A stretch of DNA of 64,000 nucleotides from an uncultured Dehalococcoidia bacterium (GTDB lineage: Bacteria > Chloroflexota > Dehalococcoidia > Lucifugimonadales > CATOSD01). How positions within the stretch are numbered: the first letter of the stretch is position 1; the number at the start of each line of letters is the position of its first letter. Shown here piece by piece: positions 57,151 through 64,000 of this stretch. The stretch lies in the NCBI GenBank assembly GCA_951812395.1, contig CATOSD010000002.1:1-64000 (forward strand). Direction: 5' to 3'. A program made the translations under genes and the position numbers. The notes under the pieces are model-generated. The model had not been told where the DNA came from. It did no database searches and saw nothing but the letters and a program-made list of their open reading frames with translations.

Positions 57151-60100
57151 CTACACTATGCTGAAGGTTGCGCCGTATTCGTCCTTGGTGACCTCGATCC
57201 GGACCGGGAAAGCCTCCTTGATCTGGTCGACGTGGGTTATCACTATGATCTTCTGGAAGTCGTCTTCGATCGACTTGATGGCCTCTGTCAGCCGGTCCTG
57301 CCCCGATGCGTCCTGCGAGCCGAATCCCTCGTCGATGAACAGAATAGGCAGCGGCGCGCCGGACCTGCTGGCGAGTAGCCGGGACAACGCTATGCGCAGG
57401 GCGAAGTCGATTCGGAATGCTTCTCCTCCGCTGAACATCTCATAGCTGCGAGTGCCGATCTCGTCGGAGATGAGAATGTCCAGCTCCTCGGCCCGGACGT
57501 CCGAGCCTCTAAGCCGTCGGCCCTCCCTGAGCTCCAGCTTCAGGCTCATGCGGGTTTCGGTCAGACGGGACAGCAGCCGGTTGGCGTCGGATTGTAGTTG
57601 GGGGATGGCGTTTTCGATAATGAGGGCCGGGATGCCGTTCTTGCCGAAGGCCACGGCCAGCTCGTCGTAGATGCTCTTCTCGTCCACAAGCTCGCGCCGA
57701 GCCGCCTCGTCCGCGCGCGTCTGTGCCTCCAGGGCGGCGCAGTGGGCAATGCGTTCCTGTTGTATGGCCCGCTGCACCTCGAAGTCTCGCAACCGACCTT
57801 CCAGTTCGCGGAGCCGCCGCTCGGACTCCCTCAGCTTCGTCTCGATCTCCGGCAGCGTCGCCAGTTCCCTCCGCGTCTCGGACACGCGCGCCTCGTAGTC
57901 CTCCGCCTCGGCGGTTCGCCTCGCCAGTGTCCCTTGCCGCTCCTCGAGCGAGGCTCGTTCCTCCTCCATGCGGCCCTGCGCTTCCCGCAGTTGCCGGTGC
58001 AGGTCGTCGTAGGGTTCGAGGGCCGTCGCCCTGTCTCGCTGCGCCTGGTGGGCGGCGGCGTCGTAACCGAGCGCCTCGATTTCCGCGGTCACCCGCGCCA
58101 GTCGGGTCCGCTCGTCGTAGGCGTAGTCGGAGGCGGCGAGGGTCGCGTTTAACCTGTCCAGGGAGCGCCGCGCCTCGAGCAGCCCCGCTTCGGCCGCATA
58201 TGCACTCTCAAGTTCGCCCCGCAGCCGGACGCCTTCCGTGTCGAGGCTCTGCCGTTCGGCCTCGAGTTCCGCCGCAACCCTGGATCCCCGCGCGTGGAGG
58301 TTGGTCGCCCGCCGCTGGGCGGCGTCGCGGCTACCGGCGTCGTAGTCCAACGCGTGCATTTCCCGCTTCAGCCGCTCGATACCGCGCCGCTGATCATGGG
58401 CGTAGTTGCCGGACGTGAGAACTGCCCGCAGCCGCTCCACTTCCAGAGATTCGGACTCGATCTGCGCCCGCGATCTTTCGGCGTCGTCGCGTTCGCGGGC
58501 CAGCGCCGTGGCTTCGCTCTGGACGCGCCTCTGCTCGATTTGCCGTGCAGTCTCCAACTCGCGGACGCGGGCGGTCAGCTCTGCGCTCGTCTCCTCGAGC
58601 GTTCGGCGTTCGGCTTCGTTTTCGTCGAAGCGCTTCCTGGCTTCGCGGCCCTGCGCCTCGTATTCGGCGCGCAGGTGCTCGGCTCCGTCGTCGCCTACCG
58701 GTTGATTGCAGAGCGGGCATATGCTGTCGCCCTGTTCGAGCAAGTCGAATTTGTGCCTTGTGTCCTCCATCTCAACATGCAGCGCCTTGTTGACCTGTAC
58801 GAGGGACTGGACGCGCATGGCGGCGGCCCGTTCGTCGCCGCGCATCGCTTCAAGTCGCTCCGCGTCCGCCTCCAGCCTGCGCTGGGCGAGCTCGTTGAGC
58901 CGCTGGCGCTCCTCGATGTCGGGAATTCGCGCCGCGGCGGGTTCCAGCTCATTCGTCACACTGTGTGCGACCTGGTCGAGCCTCAGTTCGAATGCCTGCT
59001 TCTCCAGCGCGACCCGGCCTTCGAGCTCGGACACGCTGGAGTCGATGGCGCTCTTGCGGTCGAGCGCGCGGTTCAGCCGGGCCAATTCCGCGTCGGCGGC
59101 CCGCGCGTCCTCGGCCAGGGAGAGCGCCGCGGCCTCGATTTCCGGCAGCCGTTCAGTTCGCGCCCGCAGCGCTTCGAGTCCGGCCTCCAGTTCGGGGATG
59201 TTTCGGGCTTCGGACTCGAACATGTTCACGTTGTTCTGGCGCTGGCCACGCCGTGTCTCCAGCTCCGCGCGCTGGACTTCGATCTTTGCCTTCAGCTCGG
59301 CTCGACGGCTCCGCAATGCGGCGAGCAAGGCCTGGGCGGCCTGGAGTCTCTCGACCTCGTCCCTCGCCGCGACCAGCGTTGCGAAGCTGGTCTCTATCTC
59401 GTCGGCGCGTGCGGCTATCACTTCGTCCGCGTTCAGCCGTGCTCGCAGTTCCCGAGTCTCGCGCTTCAGCGTCACCATCTCGCGCCTGGCGTTGGCCAAC
59501 CGGGCTTCCATGTCCGGCAGCTGGCGGCGCTTTAGCGGCAGCTCGGTGGCGGTGCGCCGGAGCGCCTCGTACTCAGCGAGACGATCGTCCCGTTCGGTGG
59601 TGAGTCCGGCGATGCCCGCGAGCGCAGACTCCAGCCGGCGCTCGTAATCGGGCTTGAGATCTATCTCCGGCTGGCGGTTCCTCATACGCTCCGTGGCGTC
59701 TCTTACGGCGTCCCGCAGCTCGGCCGCGCGGCTCTTTGCCCGCTCCTCGAGTTGCTCATAGTAGGAGAGCCCCAGCGCTTCGGAGAGGAACTCCTTTCGC
59801 TTGGAGGCGGTGTTCTGTGTGAACTGGTCGGCCTTGCCCTGCTGAAGGTAGGCGGTGTTGATGAAGGTTTCGTAGTCGAGCTGGATTGTCCGGACTATCA
59901 GGGCCTCGGTCTCGCGGACGCTGTCGGCCGTCACGGGGCGGTAGCCGTCGCCGGTCGAGGCCTGGAACTCGAGCACCGTGGCGCCCTGCCGTGCCCCCGC
60001 TCTGCGGGTGTGCTTTCGTATTACGCGGTAGATCTGGTCGCGTACGAGGATGTCGAGCGTGACCTCCATGTCGGTCTGCCCCTGGTGGATCAGCTCGTAC

Positions 60101-60276
60101 TGCTGGCTGGCCCTTGCGCGGCCCCAGAGCGCCCAGGTGATGGCGTCGAGCAACGCGGTCTTGCCGTGCCCGTTTTCACCGCACAGGCACGCGACGTGCA
60201 GGCTCTCGAAGTCCAGCGTGGGCACGTTGTCCCGGTAGCACATGAAATTCTTGACGCTCAGGCGTAGGGGTATCAA
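57151..60276 (-). CDS. sbcC: SbcC/Rad50-type SMC exonuclease subunit
   Basis: 1041 residues. N-terminal half ABC ATPase with Walker A CGENGHGKTALLDAITWALW; two long coiled coils (about 170-490 and 560-860) flank the zinc hook CPLCNQPVGDD; the C-terminal half has signature FSGGEAFRIDFALRIALSRL and Walker B LPILFIDEGFGSQD. With the SbcD nuclease it processes hairpins and double-strand ends. sbcD is not adjacent here. ATG 60276. Confidence 0.93.
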   Translation of the reverse strand: MIPLRLSVKNFMCYRDNVPTLDFESLHVACLCGENGHGKTALLDAITWALWGRARASQQYELIHQGQTDMEVTLDILVRDQIYRVIRKHTRRAGARQGATVLEFQASTGDGYRPVTADSVRETEALIVRTIQLDYETFINTAYLQQGKADQFTQNTASKRKEFLSEALGLSYYEQLEERAKSRAAELRDAVRDATERMRNRQPEIDLKPDYERRLESALAGIAGLTTERDDRLAEYEALRRTATELPLKRRQLPDMEARLANARREMVTLKRETRELRARLNADEVIAARADEIETSFATLVAARDEVERLQAAQALLAALRSRRAELKAKIEVQRAELETRRGQRQNNVNMFESEARNIPELEAGLEALRARTERLPEIEAAALSLAEDARAADAELARLNRALDRKSAIDSSVSELEGRVALEKQAFELRLDQVAHSVTNELEPAAARIPDIEERQRLNELAQRRLEADAERLEAMRGDERAAAMRVQSLVQVNKALHVEMEDTRHKFDLLEQGDSICPLCNQPVGDDGAEHLRAEYEAQGREARKRFDENEAERRTLEETSAELTARVRELETARQIEQRRVQSEATALARERDDAERSRAQIESESLEVERLRAVLTSGNYAHDQRRGIERLKREMHALDYDAGSRDAAQRRATNLHARGSRVAAELEAERQSLDTEGVRLRGELESAYAAEAGLLEARRSLDRLNATLAASDYAYDERTRLARVTAEIEALGYDAAAHQAQRDRATALEPYDDLHRQLREAQGRMEEERASLEERQGTLARRTAEAEDYEARVSETRRELATLPEIETKLRESERRLRELEGRLRDFEVQRAIQQERIAHCAALEAQTRADEAARRELVDEKSIYDELAVAFGKNGIPALIIENAIPQLQSDANRLLSRLTETRMSLKLELREGRRLRGSDVRAEELDILISDEIGTRSYEMFSGGEAFRIDFALRIALSRLLASRSGAPLPILFIDEGFGSQDASGQDRLTEAIKSIEDDFQKIIVITHVDQIKEAFPVRIEVTKDEYGATFSIV

Positions 60277-60381
60277 ATGCGGCCTCGTTTGGGTTAAAGT
60301 GGGCTGAGGTTGGCTTGGCGGACATTATAGCCCAACCGAGGGACGCCCCTGTGCGGATGGTATGAGGAGGGCGGGCGGGAG

Positions 60382-61332
60382 ATGAGTCGCACCGATTTCG
60401 ACGTGGTTACCGGCGCGTTCAGCTACACGGGCAGATACGTCACACGCCTGCTGTTGAGGCAGGACCGGCCGGTGCGGACACTCACCGGCCACCCTGGCGC
60501 GCGCATGTTCGGCGGCGCGGTCGGCGCCGTGCCCTACAATTTCGACAGACCAGACGACTTGGCGCGCTCGCTGGAGGGAGCACACACTCTCTACAACACC
60601 TACTGGGTGCGTTTCGCCCGTGGCGAGTTGACGCACGACGTGGCCGTGCGCAATATCAAGACGATGCTGAGCGCGGCCGAAAGCGCGGGCGTCCGGCGCG
60701 TGGTGCATGTGAGCATCACCAACGCCGACGCGGACTCGCCGCTGCCGTACTTTCGAGGCAAGGCCCTGGCGGAGGAGGCGGTGCGTGCGTCGGCCATGAG
60801 CCACGCGATACTCAGGCCGACCGTGATCTTCGGCAGGGAGGACCTGCTGTTGAACAACATCGCCTGGACGCTCAGGCGCTTTCCCTTCTTCCCGGTGTTC
60901 GGTCGCGGCGACTACCGAGTGCAGCCCATCTACGTGGGAGACCATGCCGCGCTGATGGTGGAGGCGGGACAGCGCGAGGACAGCTACGCCATGGATTCGG
61001 TCGGCCCCGACGTATACACCTACGAGGAGATGGTGAGGCTGATAGCCGATTCCATAGGCGCGAGGGTACGCGTCGCGCACGTGGGCAGGCGGCTGGGTAT
61101 GCTGATGACCGGACTGGTGGGGCTGGCCATGCGTGACGTGACCCTGACGCGGGACGAGGTGGAAGGCCTGATGGCGGACTTGCTGGTTTCACATGGCGAA
61201 CCTACGGGTGAGACTAACCTTGCCGACTGGCTCGCGGAGTACGGCACAGACTTGGGAAAGGGTTACGTCTCGGAGCTGGACCGCCACTACAGGGCCGGTT
61301 CTCCGGGAGCGGGCAGCGGCGACTGGCGATAG
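60382..61332 (+). CDS. NAD(P)-binding atypical SDR (NmrA/NDUFA9-like)
   Basis: 316 residues. The dinucleotide motif is VTGAFSYTGRYVTRLLL, with TGxxSYTG instead of TGxxGxxG. It has a Rossmann core, VSITNADADSPLPYFRGKAL (the Lys replaces a classical YxxxK), and an NDUFA9-like C-terminal half (RFPFFPVFGRGDYRVQPIYV). GGGCGGGAG precedes ATG 60382. Such proteins act as NAD(P)H-binding regulators or ubiquinone-linked assembly factors. Function uncertain. Confidence 0.8.
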   Translation: MSRTDFDVVTGAFSYTGRYVTRLLLRQDRPVRTLTGHPGARMFGGAVGAVPYNFDRPDDLARSLEGAHTLYNTYWVRFARGELTHDVAVRNIKTMLSAAESAGVRRVVHVSITNADADSPLPYFRGKALAEEAVRASAMSHAILRPTVIFGREDLLLNNIAWTLRRFPFFPVFGRGDYRVQPIYVGDHAALMVEAGQREDSYAMDSVGPDVYTYEEMVRLIADSIGARVRVAHVGRRLGMLMTGLVGLAMRDVTLTRDEVEGLMADLLVSHGEPTGETNLADWLAEYGTDLGKGYVSELDRHYRAGSPGAGSGDWR

Positions 61333-61367
61333 GCCGGGTCCGACCCTTGTCACTAAGGAGGAACGAG

Positions 61368-62612
61368 TTGACACAGAGAGACAACGAGTCCGTGCTGGCG
61401 GCGATAGACCGGGACGACATGCTGGAGCTTGCCAAGCAGATGCTCAGGATTCCGAGCTTCAAGACTGAGGAGACGGAGCTGGCCAAGTTCATGGCCGATT
61501 ACCTTGGGCGACGGGGCTACGAGGTGGAGCTCCAGGAAGTGGAGCCGGGTCGATTCCAGACGATCGCCACGCTCAGGGGCGAGGGCGGCGGCAAGTCGCT
61601 GATGTTCAACGGCCATCTGGACATAGACCCGCTCGCGTTCGGCTGGAAGCGCGACCCGTGGGAGCCGAGCGTAGAAGGCGACCGGCTCTTCGGCGCGGGC
61701 GTGCGCAACATGCAGGCCGGCGTCGCGTCGATGGTGCAGGCCGCCGAGGCAGTGAGGCGCTCAGGCGTCCGGCTGAAGGGCGATCTCGTGCTGGCGTGCG
61801 TCGTCGGCGAGCTGCAGGGTGGTGTGGGCTCTTCGTACCTGCGCGAGCAAGGTCCGCTGACGGACATGGCGGTAATCACGGAGCCGCACGGCCCGGCCAA
61901 CGTCATGACCGTCCACGCCGGCGTGGTCAACATAGCGGTGCACACAATCGGTAAGTCGAGGCACACCAGCCGGCGACAAGGCTCGGTGGACGCCATCGAT
62001 AAGATGCGCAAGGCCATCCCCGCCATACGAGAGGTCGAGTTCACGTGCGAGGGCCGGGCGGACCTGCCCGCGCTGCCGCTGGTGAACATAGGGGTCATCA
62101 TGGGCGGTATGGGTCGGGACTACGACTTGAAGGGCCCGAACTTCGTGAGCGACTTCTGCACCGTACTGGTGGACGTGCGCTTCCTGCCGGGTATGACGTC
62201 CGAGTCGGTTGTCGCGGACCTCGACCGCGCCTTGAGCGCGCTGCGGGCGGAGGACCCGGACTTCGTCTACGAGATCGAGGCGCCGGCGCCGCCGGTGTTC
62301 AAGGCGAACAAGGTGGTGATGGAGCCGTTCGACCTGCCCCGCGACGAGTACATCGTGGAAGCGGTGGCCCGACAGATCCGTGCCGTGACCGGCAGGGAAC
62401 CCGAAAACGTGGGCGTCGTGCTGCCGAACTCGTACACCGGCAACGATAGCTGCCATCTCTGGGCTGCGGGAGTGCCCTGCGTGCTGATAGGCCCTGCGGG
62501 CGCCCAGGAGTCGCCGGACGTGCCGGACGAGTATGCGCCCATAAGCGAGATGGAACAGGTGGCCAAGGTGCTCGCGCTAACCGCGTTGGACGTGTGCAAC
62601 CTGCAGGCCTAA
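61368..62612 (+). CDS. M20 family metallopeptidase (ArgE/DapE-like)
   Basis: 414 residues from TTG 61368, chosen because AAGGAGG (61355-61361) lies 6 nt upstream and falls inside the longer frame. Motifs: LMFNGHLDIDPLAFGWKRDP (first metal His/Asp), LVLACVVGELQGGVGSSYL (catalytic acid), VITEPHGPANVMTVHAG, and the late SYTGNDSCHLWAAGVPCVLI. Probably a cytosolic amidohydrolase or deacylase for an N-acyl amino acid. Confidence 0.9.
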   Translation: MTQRDNESVLAAIDRDDMLELAKQMLRIPSFKTEETELAKFMADYLGRRGYEVELQEVEPGRFQTIATLRGEGGGKSLMFNGHLDIDPLAFGWKRDPWEPSVEGDRLFGAGVRNMQAGVASMVQAAEAVRRSGVRLKGDLVLACVVGELQGGVGSSYLREQGPLTDMAVITEPHGPANVMTVHAGVVNIAVHTIGKSRHTSRRQGSVDAIDKMRKAIPAIREVEFTCEGRADLPALPLVNIGVIMGGMGRDYDLKGPNFVSDFCTVLVDVRFLPGMTSESVVADLDRALSALRAEDPDFVYEIEAPAPPVFKANKVVMEPFDLPRDEYIVEAVARQIRAVTGREPENVGVVLPNSYTGNDSCHLWAAGVPCVLIGPAGAQESPDVPDEYAPISEMEQVAKVLALTALDVCNLQA

Positions 62613-62656
62613 GGCGGCGAGCGCCCTCCGGCGCGGTGGTCGCCTGAAGTGGCGAG

Positions 62657-64000
62657 TCACGATATGAACTCGCTCCAGTGGCGCAGCGCGATGCCCAATG
62701 AGCGCTCGACCCACGCGCTGAATCTAGGTGCTACTTTTTCAGTGTCGTCTTCCGAGGTGAACGTAAATGCTTCGACGGTGCAATTTCTGAAGTCGGGATC
62801 GTTTGGTTCTTCCGTGTCGTCTTGCTCGGAATCCTGGCGTCGGACTATCTGAGCAAAGGCGGTGGCTGCCATGATGCCGGTCAGTTGGCGACCAACGTGG
62901 TGGAGAGACACGACGAACACAAGGCGCGGCGTTTGAGACTGGTAGTTCGGGTTGATGGACAGCTTGATGAAGTATCTGTTCTCGTTCAAGTTGGCCCAGT
63001 GATTCGCCTCCATCGCGGTCCGCAACAATTGAGCGTGATACCAATGCTCTCTGTTACCGGGCCCGCCCCAGTCTACAGGGCAGTTAACATTCAGACCTGC
63101 TTGGCCGAGTTGCCGACCGATGATTTCGGCCTGAGACTCATGGTACGTTTTGGCAGTCTCCTGGATGGAGGCCGCGACAGCATTGACCGAACGTAGCTGT
63201 TCTGACCTTTCTTTGCGCCGCTGCCTGACACGCTCGCCTATGTGATCCAGAATCTGGCTGACCAAGCCAGAATCCTCAACCGGAACAGGCTCGCCCAATG
63301 CCTCCAGTATGGTTCGGCGCTCCAGCCGGACTATGAACCCGACCAGCGGATCAAGGCTGCCGGCGTCCGCTTTTTCGAGCGCGTCGATGTAGTCAGCGCG
63401 GTCATCCCTGCTTACGACGACTGGCAGGTATCTCTCCTTGGCTAGATGCCAAATTAGCAGCGCGCGCGCCACTCGCCCGTTGCCGTCTTGGAAAGGGTGT
63501 ATCTGCGTGAACCGATGATGAAGCCAGGCCGCGACAAGTAGCGGGTGGTAGCCGCTACCAGTGTCTTGGATTTGCTCATAAAGGCTGACGAGGTTGTCCA
63601 GTTCGCTTTCCACCTGTTCCGGCGGACAGTACTCGTGAACATCCCCGTCGGGCCGTGTGGGGTTGTTGGGCTGGGTCTTGAAACCGCCCCTGTCCAATTC
63701 GGTCTCGAAGAAATTGCCGAACTGATCCACAGCGGTGTATGTGGGCTGATTGCGGGTCAATAGTTGGTGCAACTGCCTTATGTAGTGCTTGGAGATGGGC
63801 GTCCCCAGTCTGATGGATTCGGTTACAAACTCGGCCGATTCCTGGTGGTCTTTAAGCACCTTGATAAGGTATTGCGGATCGCGATTGGTGGCGGAACGGT
63901 CTATCAGGTCGGCGACCAGTCCCTTCTCTACCAAGGTTTGGGTAGTGCCCCTATCGAGGTCGTATATGCCCTCGATTATCCCAGTTTCAATCGCCCAACT
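62657..64000 (-). CDS. Fic-family protein, 5' end beyond the window
   Basis: At least 447 residues; the frame is open to the right edge, so the start is missing. The Fic motif HPFQDGNGRVAR (HxFxxGNGRxxR) is intact, indicating AMP- or other nucleotidyl-transfer to a target hydroxyl. At the edge, TGIIEG fits the (S/T)xxxE(G/N) inhibitory helix of class II Fic proteins. The C-terminal ~200 residues include a predicted helix and a domain I do not recognise. GC is lower than in core genes. It converges with the M20 gene. Confidence 0.88.
   Translation of the reverse strand, partial: SWAIETGIIEGIYDLDRGTTQTLVEKGLVADLIDRSATNRDPQYLIKVLKDHQESAEFVTESIRLGTPISKHYIRQLHQLLTRNQPTYTAVDQFGNFFETELDRGGFKTQPNNPTRPDGDVHEYCPPEQVESELDNLVSLYEQIQDTGSGYHPLLVAAWLHHRFTQIHPFQDGNGRVARALLIWHLAKERYLPVVVSRDDRADYIDALEKADAGSLDPLVGFIVRLERRTILEALGEPVPVEDSGLVSQILDHIGERVRQRRKERSEQLRSVNAVAASIQETAKTYHESQAEIIGRQLGQAGLNVNCPVDWGGPGNREHWYHAQLLRTAMEANHWANLNENRYFIKLSINPNYQSQTPRLVFVVSLHHVGRQLTGIMAATAFAQIVRRQDSEQDDTEEPNDPDFRNCTVEAFTFTSEDDTEKVAPRFSAWVERSLGIALRHWSEFIS

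Overview
The window is high-GC bacterial chromosome with dense, mostly vertically inherited housekeeping genes interrupted by short lower-GC accessory stretches. The gene set (RecA/RecX, DnaB beside a DnaD-like protein and a DnaC-like loader, L9, CTC-type L25, MiaB, TilS, PurF/M/H/L, NadA/NadC with aspartate dehydrogenase, Thr-Pro-rich secreted proteins, FN3/cadherin fragments, many dispersed intergenic hairpins) most resembles a Chloroflexota bacterium of the Dehalococcoidia/SAR202 type. That placement is inference from remembered gene resemblance, with no marker rRNA in the window.

Layout. 1-8.6 kb: MFS exporter, DrrAB-type ABC exporter, a 666-bp non-autonomous transposable element with a clean 9-bp target duplication, an ImmA-like protein facing an XRE regulator, a zinc ribbon protein, a thioesterase and purL. 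8.6-14.2 kb: a small defence/toxin island with an intact C5 DNA methyltransferase, its probable restriction endonuclease broken by one in-frame stop, Vsr, small unknown genes, and a HicA/HicB pair in which HicA carries one in-frame stop. 14.2-22.5 kb: FmdB-like protein, Dtd, then a minus-strand block of nadC, nadA, miaB, tRNA-Ser(GCU), moaE, moaD, L25 and a drug exporter. 22.7-28 kb: recA, recX, a CNNM/CorC transporter, a histidine phosphatase and tilS. 28-35 kb: minus-strand pncB-like, pncA-like, a glycosyltransferase, purH, purM, a retropepsin-like protease and purF. 35.2-37.1 kb: a complete IS1380-family insertion sequence just upstream of the purF promoter. 37.2-41.2 kb: a lower-GC secreted metzincin protease gene put out of frame by an exact 17-bp tandem duplication, a lipoprotein, and an FN3/cadherin gene remnant. 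41.3-45.9 kb: L9, DnaB, DnaD-like, a tandem double-AAA+ DnaC-like protein and a HIT protein. 46-48 kb: nadX, cinA/pncC and a broken VapBC-type pair. 48-62.6 kb: M16 protease, a second retropepsin, three SDRs, otsB, a PH-like membrane protein, a cyclase-family hydrolase, SbcC, an NmrA-like protein and an M20 peptidase. The right edge holds a truncated Fic gene.

Functional links. NadX, NadA and NadC form an NadB-independent de novo route to nicotinate mononucleotide; the pncA-, pncB- and pncC-like genes are the salvage side. DnaB, the DnaD-like protein and the DnaC-like protein form a replicative helicase loading operon. purL and purF/M/H are separate purine clusters.

Most unusual signals: the 17-bp duplication that gates the metzincin gene; toxic partners (restriction enzyme, HicA, PIN toxin) each carrying one simple lesion, with the methyltransferase and HicB intact; a tandem-duplicated helicase loader with an asymmetric second Walker B; a 12-bp palindromic element abutting the -10 box of three accessory promoters; and an orientation-locked hairpin repeat that supplies the stop codon and C-terminus of two proteins.
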